Source: Chrysochromulina tobinii (Eukaryota; Haptophyta; Prymnesiales; Chrysochromulinaceae). Taken from it: a DNA stretch of 49,870 nt. Shown here in pieces: positions 1 through 9,273 of this stretch (within the stretch, counting starts at the first letter, position 1; each line of letters begins with the position of its first letter). The notes under the pieces are model-generated. The model made no database searches, was not told the origin of the DNA, and was given only the letters and a program-made list of their open reading frames with translations. The DNA lies in NCBI GenBank assembly GCA_001275005.1, contig JWZX01003394.1, positions 1-49,870 on the forward strand, given 5' to 3'. The translations under genes and the position numbers were made by a program.

Positions 1-105
1 AAGCTCATACACATCATGGCTACACACCCCCGAAACGACGAAACGACAAACGGGGGTGGGGAAGCCGGCGGTAGCACTCTAAACATTTAGCATTCCTCCG
101 CACGA

Positions 106-684
106 ATGACGCTCATGGACGAGACGGGCACATCAGGAACCCTAGCGACCGTCGTGCGCAACGAGAAGTCGGAAATCTTCAACGATCGCAATGCCGAGCT
201 GTACAAGGTTATCATGTCTGCCGTTGGCGAGGCCGCCGAGGCGGATGTCATTGACCCGGTGTTGTTTGTGGGATTGCGGCTGTTGCAGCACAGCGAGCGA
301 GTTGTACGGCTGCAGCCACCTCATGCGCTTGCTGTGCGCCTGCCGCCGTCAGATATGGGCCTTGGAGACAGGCTCGAAACGGCAGAGGTAGAGCTCAGCT
401 CCCTGAGAGCACAGCTGCACAAGGTCGAGCTGGCCGAGGCGACGAAAGCCATGCAAGCCCTGCTTGGGGTGCAAGGAGATCAGCCGATGACAGATCTTGA
501 GACGTGGGTGCGCATCGACGCCACCACCACCATACAAGCGGGCTTTCATGGGATGATGACGCGGAAGTGGATTCGGAGTCTTGGACTCGCAGACACGGTG
601 CAATTCAGCGCCGCGGCGCTGATCCAGGCTGGCATGCGAGGATTCACGGTCCGTCAGTGGCGACGGCATTTAGAAGAGTTGTAG
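106..684 (+). CDS. IQ-motif (calmodulin-binding) protein, hypothetical
   Basis: A 192-residue protein starting at the first in-frame ATG. The C-terminal third carries two IQ-type motifs, TTIQAGFHGMMTRKW (about residues 141-155) and ALIQAGMRGFTVRQW (about 171-185), each followed by basic residues. IQ motifs bind calmodulin or EF-hand light chains, so a calcium-linked scaffold or regulatory role is inferred. Residues about 88-120 are rich in Leu, Glu and Ala and may form a short coiled coil. No catalytic domain, signal peptide or membrane segment is visible. The gene converges on the nucleosidase-like gene, with 183 bp between their stop codons. An upstream exon beyond the window edge cannot be excluded. 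Confidence 0.6.
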   Translation: MTLMDETGTSGTLATVVRNEKSEIFNDRNAELYKVIMSAVGEAAEADVIDPVLFVGLRLLQHSERVVRLQPPHALAVRLPPSDMGLGDRLETAEVELSSLRAQLHKVELAEATKAMQALLGVQGDQPMTDLETWVRIDATTTIQAGFHGMMTRKWIRSLGLADTVQFSAAALIQAGMRGFTVRQWRRHLEEL

Positions 685-867
685 ACCGTAGAGATTCAGG
701 CGATTTCCCACGCTCACACCGAAAACATTTTCCACGTCGCCGGGCGACGCCGTACGGCCACGCGGGCAGCAGCGCATCATTGACGCGGAAGACCGGAAGT
801 GTGAAACAGCCCGGCGGCACACATGGCTCTTGGCCAAGGCATATCAGAGGCCCGAGCGAGGCCGAGT

Positions 868-1815
868 TTATTTGACATCGGTGGCGCGCGTTGCGCCTAG
901 CGTCGCGGCGCGCTTTGCGGCTTTCATGGCTGGCCCTTCGGCGCCACGCACTGGCGACGCAGCCCAGCCGCTGCTGAGCTGGCGCGTCGGCGATGGAGGT
1001 CCAGCCGCCTCCGCCGTCGCCATCACCACCTCGGAAGGATTCGCCGCGATGAGCTTGAGGGCTCGTGCGGTGACGCGCGCGGCGTGTAGTCCGACCTGGC
1101 ACGTGTCCGGGACAATGTGGTGAATCGGGTCGAGCTGGATGGGTTCTGGATGGATCTCGGAGTTGGCCACGTCCTTGATCGAGACGAAGGGCACCTCGAA
1201 GACCCGGCAAACCTGTGCGAGCGCGTGCGCCTCCATCTCCTCGCACAGCGTCTTGTGTGCCGCATGCGTCTCCGCGATCAGCGATGGCGACTGACGCCAC
1301 AAGTCCGAGGAGCCTACAGCCCCGATGTCGACGCGTGGAGCCGGCGCCGCGCCCTCGCCGCCGATCTCGGCACTCACCGCGTGCGCGGCCTCGGTCGCAA
1401 GCCGGAGCAGCACGGGGTGAGCCACAAATTCCTTGGTATGCTCCTCGGTCATCAAGCATCGCACGCCAGCAAGTCGCGACTTGCCGTGGCGATCAATGAC
1501 CTCTGCCTGCAGGGGAACGACCGTCGAGCCGATGACAATATCTCCCATCCGCTGCTCGGGGATGTGGGCGCCGGAGCAGCCACAGCTGATCACGGCCATG
1601 GCGGGGCTCGCCGAGAGCGCGGCCGTCATTGCCGACGCGGCGAACACAGCACCGATTCCGGAGACAACGACGTCGACGGTCAGGCCGTCCACCTCCCCGC
1701 GGAAGGACTTGACGATGCCGCGAATCGGAGGCTGCTCGACGAGGCCATTTTCGATGAGCGGGTAGAGGAACTGCGCCTCCTCCTCCATGGCAACCATCAC
1801 GATCACGCGCTCCAT
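868..1815 (-). CDS. MTA/SAH nucleosidase-like protein (phosphorylase superfamily)
   Basis: 315 residues. The open frame continues 16 codons upstream but begins there with TTG, so the ATG at 1815 (MERVIVMVAMEEE) is preferred. It aligns by eye with 5'-methylthioadenosine/S-adenosylhomocysteine nucleosidase: AMEEE near the N terminus (the general-acid Glu of the family), SGIG, a CGCSGAHIPEQRMGDIVIG block, EEMEAHALAQVC (the ribose-binding EME region), and IKDVAN where the bacterial enzymes have ISDVAD, so the catalytic Asp is kept. The expected reaction is cleavage of the N-glycosidic bond of MTA or SAH in methionine salvage and methyl-cycle clean-up. About 40 low-complexity C-terminal residues are extra. 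No targeting signal is evident. Another phosphorylase-superfamily nucleosidase or phosphorylase is the alternative. Confidence 0.75.
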   Translation of the reverse strand: MERVIVMVAMEEEAQFLYPLIENGLVEQPPIRGIVKSFRGEVDGLTVDVVVSGIGAVFAASAMTAALSASPAMAVISCGCSGAHIPEQRMGDIVIGSTVVPLQAEVIDRHGKSRLAGVRCLMTEEHTKEFVAHPVLLRLATEAAHAVSAEIGGEGAAPAPRVDIGAVGSSDLWRQSPSLIAETHAAHKTLCEEMEAHALAQVCRVFEVPFVSIKDVANSEIHPEPIQLDPIHHIVPDTCQVGLHAARVTARALKLIAANPSEVVMATAEAAGPPSPTRQLSSGWAASPVRGAEGPAMKAAKRAATLGATRATDVK

Positions 1816-2157
1816 CGGCACCGAGCTCGTTCTCCGTCCGGATGCGCGAAGTTTGGGCACCAATTTAGAATTTTGTCTGCAGGATTCCTAACAACGAAAT
1901 CCAAGAACGTAATGGCTTCAAGGGAGATGTGCAGCAACGAGAACTGACCTTGCTTGTACGAGTGTTGCTCAACACTGCTACAAGTAACAAGCTCAAGCAG
2001 CAAGCAAATAAAATAAAGCAATCACGATGTTGTTTCGACTAAAATTAGCTTCCTAGCTTAGCTCCGCTTGCTTGTACATGTGTCACACAAGGAGAGACCA
2101 ACTCGCATGTGATCATTGGCTAGCCACATGCGTACTTATTGTACTTGGCGCAGCTGA
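1816..2157. other. intergenic: nucleosidase promoter and VDE-like 3' flank
   Basis: 342 bp between two minus-strand genes. It is less GC-rich than its surroundings. It should hold the nucleosidase 5' end and the 3' end of the VDE-like gene. A tgtacatgtgt string near 2074-2084 resembles the ACATGTACATGT element found upstream of other genes here. No gene is seen. Confidence 0.5.
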
Positions 2158-3579
2158 TCAGCGCATCAGGGCGAGCACGCCGCTGGGCACGCGGCGGAAG
2201 CCGTTGACGTCGTACTCGCGCACCTCGCTCATCGGCCGTTGCCTGGCGAAGATGGCCTGTCCCGCAGGCCGAGGGTCCTCGAGCAGCTCCTCGACGTCGC
2301 GGGCGGCCGTGCGCAGCGAGTCGAGAAACGTATCGAGTGGACCCGTCGGTATACTGGCCGACGGTGCAAGCGGCACGGCGTCGAGCGTGTCGGCGGAGGC
2401 GACGGGGGTAAAGAGCGGCGGCATCGCGGCGGCGTCGTCGACGGGCGCGGAGAAGCACGAGTTGTCGATGCAGCATGCCCTCGTCGGATCCATGCCTGCC
2501 TCACGTGCAAGCTTGTAGATCGATGGCATCGAAGCAGTTGGCAGCTCTGGCTTACGCGCGTACACGAATGCGCCCTCGTACCGGTTCTGGAGGGTCTTGC
2601 CCGTGTAGTACACGAAGCGGAACTCGGGCTCCTTGGGCTGATTCGTGCCGATCAGGTACCAGTTCTCCCAAAAAGTGAGTCCGAACATGTGCCCCTCCGT
2701 GTGGGCAGTGCGAACCGCGCCAGGCGCCGAGTCGAAGACGAGGGACTCGACGAGGTGCGCTTGGAAAGTCGTGGTCGGCGCGCCCACGCGCTCGCGTGGC
2801 ATCGTGTACTCGACGTCGACGACGGCCGACTGCGGGCCGACGGTCATAGCCGACACGCTCGCCGTGTTGGCGACTGCGCCTGCCGAGAAGGAGTTCTTTT
2901 GGCATTCGAAGCAGTCGTAGTTAGGGTTGAAGCCGAGCACCTTGTACCACTTGCCACTCATCATTGCGGGTGTGGCCTTCACGAGCGCCTTGGGCGCCTT
3001 GGGCGCGTCGTAGGGCGAGTCGGCGCCCGGTGCCTGCGTCGCGATCTGGATGCACCCAGCATCCTCGATCGTGCACTGAAGCACGCGGTCGAGCGTCGGG
3101 TTGCCGTAGCGTGCGAAGCAGCCCATCGTGCACTGCGCGTCGCCCATGCACTTGGCGCTGCACGCGAGCCCCTTCACGCAGTCGCGGTCAGCGCCGCACG
3201 CCTCGGTCTCGGCCTTGCAGCTCGTCGCGAAGCACCCTGGCTTCACCAACTCGGCCGTCGACTTTTGGCTCGCCAGCTGAGCGAGCTCATTTTCGGCGAG
3301 CGCCGGCTGGGCGCCGCATGTGAGCACCGCGGCGGTGGCCACGGCAAGAGCGCTCGACACGAGAGCATGCGCCCATGACGCGCCGTCCTCGACTGCTGCT
3401 GATGTGGGTTGCCTCCTCGATGTGGCCTCCGAATCCTCCAATGTGGCGTGCGGCAGGATGGAAACGCGCTGAGACGCCTTCTTGGCACACTGTGCACTCC
3501 TGCGTGGTGTGACCAGGATCTGGTAGCCGTCGACCGCTGAGCACAGCGTCAGTGCAAGCAAGCAGGAGCGCCGAGGCAT
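2158..3579 (-). CDS. Violaxanthin de-epoxidase-like protein, thylakoid lumen-targeted
   Basis: 473 residues from the ATG at 3579; six further upstream codons start with GTG. The N terminus (MPRRSCLLALTLCSAVDG) looks like an ER signal peptide. It is followed by a basic, Ser-rich transit-like stretch and then a second hydrophobic segment ending in ALA-ENE (about residues 93-98), a typical lumenal processing site. This fits import into a plastid with ER-derived outer membranes and then into the thylakoid lumen. The mature part has a Cys-rich domain with ten cysteines (about 116-176) and a lipocalin-like domain opening with GKWY (209-212) and containing FECQKNSF and YYTGKTLQNRYEG, as in the VDE/VDL/VDR family. 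The Glu-rich C-terminal domain of plant VDE is absent, so a VDE-like (VDL or VDR) member is likely. In algae such proteins act in xanthophyll de-epoxidation or in neoxanthin/fucoxanthin synthesis. It diverges from the ABC1-type kinase gene. Confidence 0.85.
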   Translation of the reverse strand: MPRRSCLLALTLCSAVDGYQILVTPRRSAQCAKKASQRVSILPHATLEDSEATSRRQPTSAAVEDGASWAHALVSSALAVATAAVLTCGAQPALAENELAQLASQKSTAELVKPGCFATSCKAETEACGADRDCVKGLACSAKCMGDAQCTMGCFARYGNPTLDRVLQCTIEDAGCIQIATQAPGADSPYDAPKAPKALVKATPAMMSGKWYKVLGFNPNYDCFECQKNSFSAGAVANTASVSAMTVGPQSAVVDVEYTMPRERVGAPTTTFQAHLVESLVFDSAPGAVRTAHTEGHMFGLTFWENWYLIGTNQPKEPEFRFVYYTGKTLQNRYEGAFVYARKPELPTASMPSIYKLAREAGMDPTRACCIDNSCFSAPVDDAAAMPPLFTPVASADTLDAVPLAPSASIPTGPLDTFLDSLRTAARDVEELLEDPRPAGQAIFARQRPMSEVREYDVNGFRRVPSGVLALMR

Positions 3580-3909
3580 TGTGAGAAAGAGATGCACCGG
3601 AACGACGGATCGTCGAACGCAATTTGTCTTCGCGAGATTTGTCGGCGCTTCAATTCCGCTTGGCGGAAATTAAGGCGCCAATTCACAGTATGAACCTCAA
3701 CGCGCACACAAATCACAACAAGTATCCGGACACATGTACATGTAGCTCAAAAAGGTATAAAGCCAATCCAAACCGAGATGCTGAGGCGGACCACAAACGT
3801 GACCAAACTTGGACACCCGTCCGAACGAATTTCCTAGCAAATTCCGATTCGATGCACCACATGCGCGTCCCTGCCATCAAGCGCCGCGTTTGTCGAAAAC
3901 ACCCACGAC
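3580..3909. promoter_or_regulatory. divergent promoter, VDE-like gene / ABC1 kinase
   Basis: 330 bp between two start codons pointing away from each other. On the plus strand it contains the palindrome ACATGTACATGT (3732-3743) and, 12 bp later, TATAAA (3756-3761), about 150 bp upstream of the kinase ATG. The ACATGTACATGT 12-mer recurs at 13546-13557 upstream of another gene. Assignment as promoter elements is inferred from position and recurrence only. Confidence 0.5.
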
Positions 3910-6391
3910 ATGCAGAATGAGTCCCTCACACCCTACCGCATTGCCCGCTGCCTCTTCACCATTGCTACAATCCATCGCCTCATGAGCGACGAAGCAAAGG
4001 ATGTTGCACGATCCACCTATGTTCTGCTCACCGTCGACGTGCCACCGGTCATGTTTGCGAGGGCAAAGGACATCGTCCATGGCCTCACGCAGCTGCGCTG
4101 GCGCCGGCTCCTGTACGAGCCCTTGCAACTCTTCGCGGAGATTCTGTGCATACTCTTGGACGCCCTCGGCGCCTCCTTCATCAAGCTCTCGCAGGTCATC
4201 GCACACAGCCCGATGGTTGCGCCCGCACTGCTCGTGCGTGCGTGCAAAGCGTCTCTCGCGCGGTGTAGGGCGCCCACGGTGCCCTTTGACGTGGTGGAGA
4301 GCACTCTCTGCAACGAGCTGAACATCCCTAGCGTCGCGCACCTCTTCGCGACCATCGACCCGCAGCCGAGGGCTTCAGCAAGCATCGCTCAAGTCCACAA
4401 GGCGACCCTCGTCGACGGCCGGAGCGTGGCCGTCAAGCTGGTGCGGCCGGGCGTCAAGGAGCGCCTCTGGGTCGATCTGACCATCATCTGGCTCGCGGCG
4501 CGGGCCGTCGACGTGCTGCTCGGCCCTCTGGTGCTCGAGTTCCTTTCGAGCCCAGCGGCCGCCTTCGTCGACGAGCTGCGCCAAGCGATACTCGCAGAGT
4601 GCGACCTCGTAGCACGAGCACGCCAACATGCTCCAGTACCGGCAGTGGCTGCGCTCGTCGGTCGCGCTTCGGCGCTCGGGCCTCGCGAGTGCTGTCTCGG
4701 TGCCTGAGCCAATTGCCATCGGCTGTTCTAAATCTGTGCTCACGATGGAATGGGTGGACGGCGTGCTGCTGTCCGACCTGCGTGACGACGGCGGCGCGGC
4801 GGCGGCAACGCCGGCTGCAGCAACAACGTCGGCCGCGGCAACGTCGGCCTCTCGCTGGAAGGGTGCGCTCGCGAAGGCACTCAGCGTCAGCGCGCTCTCG
4901 GTACTTGACGGTGCCATGATCGATGATGGCGTGGGCGGTCCCGCTACCGAGGGCGGCGGCGCCGTCGCGCCGTGCTTTCACGCGGACCTGCACATGGGCA
5001 ACATGCTCTACTGTGCGGCCACGGATAGCGTCGCCTTCGTCGACTTTGGCGTGTGCGGCAGGCTGCCAGCGGCGCTGCGCGGCGCGCTGCTGCTCCAAGC
5101 ACTGTCTTTCGTTGTCGAGGACACATCTCACTTTTCCGAGGGCTTTGCGTACGCACTCAAGACGACACGGGCCGAGGCGGCCACGAGCACGAGCACGACG
5201 AACATCGCCGCGGTCGCCGCCGCCGCCTCGGCCACCAGCGTTGCGGAATGTGCCGATCACCTGCCTATGTCCTTTGAGGCCGCGGCAGAGCGCATGCGAA
5301 ATGTGCGTGGCCTAAGCACCGATACGCAGTTGCAGCTCTTCGGCCTCTACAAGCAAGCAACGAGCGGCGACGCGCCGCTCACGAGCCCCGCCTCGCGCTT
5401 AGACGTCAAGGAGCAGAAAAAGTGGGTGGCGTGGGCGGCGATGCGCGGCCAGTCGGCATCCACGGCGCAGGCGTGTTATTTGGAGTTGACGCACACGCTG
5501 CTAACGCACGTATCACCGCCGGACGACACGGCGCCGCCGCCAACCACTGACGCGCTCGCCCCGGCGCCGCCGCCCCTCGACACGGCTGCCCTCACGGCCG
5601 ATCTGCGGCAACTCTTCGTCGAGCTCGAGCGGATCAACCCACTGCGGCCCGACAGCGACGGGACCATCGACCCGGCGCTCTACGCGCTTCTATTGCGAGG
5701 CCAACTTGTGCTGCATGAGCACGGCGTGCAGCTGCCCAAGGAGTTTGCGCTCCTGATCAAGACGATGCTCTTCGGCGCCGACTACCTCACTCTCTTCCGC
5801 GGCGCTGAAATGAAGCTGCTAACTACGGCGCTCTCCGCGGCGGCCGTCGCCTACGTGACCAGCCACGTGCGCGAGCTCTCTCATGTCATCCCGCGCCGCG
5901 CGCTGCCCCAGATTGGCAGCGTCATCGTGCGGTCGCAGTCGCGCAGGCTCCGTGCGCAGCTCGTTGAGACGCGCGAGCATGCGGCCAAGACCGTCCTTGG
6001 CCAGCGGCTCGCCCTGCTGGCGGCGCAGGCGATCGAGCGGTGCCGAGCGGCGTGGTCAAGCGAGCAGTGCCAGGGCGCGCTGGCGATCCTCGCCCATGGG
6101 CTCGCCCCGCTAGCGGCGTGGGCGAGTTTGGCGCTGGATAGCGAGCGCCGCCGGAGCGCGCTGTCGCGTCTCCTCACCGACGGCGCCAAGGATATGGATC
6201 TGGTCGCGGTGATCGCCGCGTGCTGGCCGCTCGTCCTGCTCGTGGCGCTGCTCGTTCTCATGCTCCTCGGCGGTGCGACGGCCGGCGAATCGACGGCGGC
6301 GACTCTCGTTTGGATCGCCAACGAGAGTGCAGCAGCTGGCGAGATCTCCAACGATATCTCCTACAACACAGTGGTCGTCGATGGCGCGTGA
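3910..6391 (+). CDS. ABC1/UbiB (ADCK/COQ8) family atypical kinase, split by a one-base frameshift
   Basis: Two overlapping frames (3910-4707 and 4628-6391) make one ABC1 protein of about 826 residues if a single base near 4611 is ignored. Frame 1 ends its family-like stretch at AECDLV and frame 2 resumes with HEHANMLQYRQW, together the family's ExxN region. Seen in order: FIKLSQ (about 90-95; the family's KxGQ with Gly replaced by Ser), RASASIAQVHKATL (Ala-rich loop), VAVKL (ATP-site Lys), TMEWVDG, HADLHMGN (catalytic loop) and VDFG (metal-binding Asp). An Ala-rich insert lies before the catalytic loop. Near the C terminus is one strong membrane span (ACWPLVLLVALLVLMLLGG). The family acts in quinone or prenyl-lipid homeostasis in mitochondria and plastids. 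No clear transit peptide is visible. The frameshift may be an assembly error, a recent mutation or recoding. Confidence 0.8.
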
Positions 6392-6857
6392 TGGACTCCC
6401 GATTCGTTCTTGTTTGCGAGCGACCGAAGCCTCCAAGGCGTGCTCAGGGCTTGCTCTATCTTTGACTCTATCTTCACTCAGGTTCGTGCAACATGTTGTG
6501 CGAGTGCCACACTTGCAGGTGAGGGCAGTGGGGGCTGTAACGGTGCACTGTCGTGCGGAGTGACGTGTGTCCTGCTGCTCGCTGCGTGCTGGCTGCTGGG
6601 GCAGCTCGAGCTGGGCGGTAGGCTAGGGCGAAAAGCGTATAGCGAAGTCGATCGTTTTGGAACTGTAAGTGTATGTGGTGCTGCAGGGACAACGCTCCGT
6701 CCACACACAGGTCACACAGATCGCACGCAGTCAAAGTCGAGTTTCGTGTACAGCCAGCTGTTCGCTCATAAGATTATAATCACTTGCGCCAGCGTTCGAC
6801 TTTCACACCTCGCCTACAGTAGTCAAACAGTTACTACTGTACGGCCTAAGGTGCACC
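6392..6857. other. intergenic between convergent genes, nothing recognised
   Basis: 466 bp separating the stop codons of the kinase and helicase genes. The open frames crossing it show no domain or family-like pattern. It should hold both 3' UTRs. Confidence 0.5.
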
Positions 6858-6966
6858 TTAATGTAGCGATGCCGCGAGCCTTCTTGGTTTCGCCTGCCGC
6901 AGTACGTCCGAAAGCCGCGGCCCCGAGCGCTTACCCTTTCCGGTCATATCACCACCTGATCTCCCA

Positions 6967-7037
<71 letters not shown>

Positions 7038-9029
7038 TTCCGTACCATACCATACCTCGAGCAGGCCCTCGAGCAACTGCTCTGCCTCCTCCACACGCGC
7101 CGGGCTGGGGTTGATCAAACGATCCCACGCAAGCAACTGCCCATCCGTCACCGGCGCCCCTGCCTCGGCCATCTTGACGAGCGCCCAGAATTTGGGAGGT
7201 AGCTGGAGCTCTTCTTGCGCACGCGTGACCGCCACAAACCATGAGTTGAGCTCGTCGCCTTTCCAGTCGAGTCGGGCCTTCTTCGACGGGTCCCCACACT
7301 CGTAGTCGGGCTGGAAGAGCACCCGCGCGCACGGGCCCTTGCCATCGCCCAGGTCCGCGTCGCCGATCACGTGGAGCACGTCGATAGGGATGCAGTCGTC
7401 GAGCACTTGAACGCGTGGCCATTCGAGCCCTTTGGCCTGGCACACGGTGCTCAGCAGCACGTCCGCACTGCTCGCCGTGTGTCCCGCCCGGAGCACGCAC
7501 TCGTCAAACTTCCGTATCATCGCGACCAGCTTGGGAGCTTCCTTGGGCTCTCCGTACGCCCCGACGAGGTGGATGTGCATATGGTACTGGTTGAGCTCGC
7601 GCTGGTTGACTTGCTGCTTGAAGTCGTCCCAGCTCTCAAACTCGGCAAATCGGCTGCTTGCCCGTACCTTTTCGCCGTGGTACAGGTTCAGGCACTCCTC
7701 GAGCTCGCCGAAGACCGTCTTGAACCTTTTGCCCCCGGCTGCCTCGCCGTCGCCCAGGATTGCAATCTTGACACTCGGGTCACGCGCGAGTTCTCTCCAG
7801 CCAGCCAGCGCGAGCTCCAAGTTGGTGCGACCGAGGAGCGTCTTCGGGCCGGCCGTCAGCTCGCCGTCCTCATCGACCACGCGCCCGCCCTTGGCGGGGT
7901 CCGCCTGCACCCGGTAAGGCGTCCACAGCCGCTTGCCGACGAGCGATTGCTCCGAGTGCTGCTTCACGTACAGGACGCAATTAGCAACGCGGCAGATGTC
8001 GGGGCCGAAGCGGAAGGTGCGCCGCAGCTTGGTGCACTTGACCTCGCGTGGATGGGTGCCCGTATTTTTCAGCTGGCCGTGCAGCGTGTAGTACCAGCGC
8101 CCATACGACTGCGGCTCAAACAGGCTCGCCAGTTGCGCGGGCTTGGCGTGACGCCAGGAGTAGAGGGCCTGCGCCATGTCGCCGACGACGAAGATGTCGG
8201 CGTGGCTGGGCTGCAGGACGAAGGCATCGAGCTGGCAGTCGGTGCAGTCCTGGGCCTCGTCGAGCAAGATCGCGCTGAACTCGCTCAGTTCCATCCCTCG
8301 AAGCTGCGCCCACTTGACGTAAGCGTCGTGCACAAGCGGCAACTGGCCATCGAGCATCATCCGCCAGGCTCGATACGCCTGCTTGAGGTACCAGTCACCC
8401 GGCTCGGAGCTGCGGCAGTGGGGCAGCTTTTCTTTGTGCCCTATCTTGGCCGGGTAGTACGTGATGTCATCAAACTGCGCCGGCGGCTGCTGTAGCCTGG
8501 CCTCGTCGTGCTTGCTCGCCAGCCAGCTGACGAGCGTCTTGAAGATGTAAAAGGCGACGAGCTTGGATCTTCTTGCCGCCTGGGCGCGCGCCTCCTTCCG
8601 ATTGTGCGCCGGCGCGCTCTCGGGTTGCTCGCCGTGCCACGAGCGGATCGCGTCGCCGAGCATCTCGCCGATCGCCTTCTGGAGCTCACCATCGTCCACG
8701 CATCGGTCGAGGAGCTGCTCGCCCATCGATACGGAAGCGTAACGAAGGGCGGCGGCATGCATGGTGAGGCACTCGACACCGCCGACAATGTTCTCGTCGT
8801 GCAGAGCTTGCTCCAGCCGCCGCCGCCCATCTTCTGCAGCGCTGCGACCGAAGAAGAGCTTCAATATCCGCTGATGGCCCTTGCGCCGCAGCCTGATGGC
8901 AAGGTGCTCCTGCATGGTCGTCTTGCCGGACCCTGGCCCTGCCACCGTCGCGACGACAAGCGAGGGCCGTCGCGACGACAAGGAGCGGGCGAGCTTTACT
9001 GTGCGACGCTGCTCTCGTGTGAGCTGCAT
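6858..9029 (-). CDS. UvrD/FBH1-like superfamily 1 DNA helicase
   Basis: 723 residues from the ATG at 9029 (MQLTREQRRTVKLARSL). The frame runs 16 codons further up to a GTG, which was not used. All main SF1A motifs are visible: GPGSGKTT (Walker A, about 31-38), LLDEAQD (Walker B, about 256-262), GDMAQALYSWR (motif III), LRRTFRFG (motif IV), TVCQAKGLEW (motif V) and VAVTRAQ (motif VI). The DEAQD plus RRTFRFG plus QAKGLEW combination resembles FBH1 (FBXO18), which restrains homologous recombination, but no F-box is present in the N terminus. Near residues 660-690 the DNA microsatellite encodes a poly-Gly run followed by a poly-Asp run. A basic tail follows. A 3'-5' DNA helicase role in repair is inferred. 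It diverges from the carboxypeptidase gene, with 244 bp between starts. Confidence 0.8.
6967..7037. repeat. compound trinucleotide microsatellite (TCG)n(CCG)n
   Basis: About 71 bp of TCG units passing into CCG units on the plus strand. Within the helicase reading frame on the minus strand it encodes the consecutive poly-Gly and poly-Asp tracts, so unit-number changes alter tract length without shifting frame. Confidence 0.95.
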
Positions 9030-9273
9030 GAGAGGCCGAGCGCCAACCACTCTCGCAGTCTTGCAAAAGTCATGCACTGCAAGTCAGAAACTTTTGGAAA
9101 CCCAAGCTCGGATTTCGTCGCGGCCATCTCACTTTGGCTCAAAGTGGGGTGGTTGTGTTCAGAGGCAGTGAACGTGTGTGTGAGCCGTACGAGTCCCGGC
9201 TCCCCCGGAGCACCTGTGACGAAACACAAGCTCAATGCGTCGTCTCTGCCCAGCTTGAGCCCCGGGGCGCGCG
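9030..9273. promoter_or_regulatory. divergent promoter, helicase / carboxypeptidase
   Basis: 244 bp between the helicase and carboxypeptidase start codons. It contains GTCCCGGCTCCCCCGG at 9193-9208, the core of a sequence dispersed elsewhere in the window. No TATA-like element stands out. Confidence 0.45.
9193..9208 (+). repeat. partial copy of the dispersed GTCCCGGCTCCCCC repeat
   Basis: A 16-bp match to the core of the palindrome arm at 25863-25891, except that it has five rather than six C's in the run, like the copy at 26322. It lies 66 bp upstream of the carboxypeptidase ATG. Confidence 0.6.

Noticed and set aside
6410-7114. 234-codon plus-strand open frame ending in poly-Arg
   Set aside because: It is antisense to the helicase and reads through the TCG/CCG microsatellite; no independent protein pattern.
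7371-8495. 374-codon plus-strand open frame
   Set aside because: A shadow of the helicase gene on the opposite strand; the helicase motifs define the true frame.
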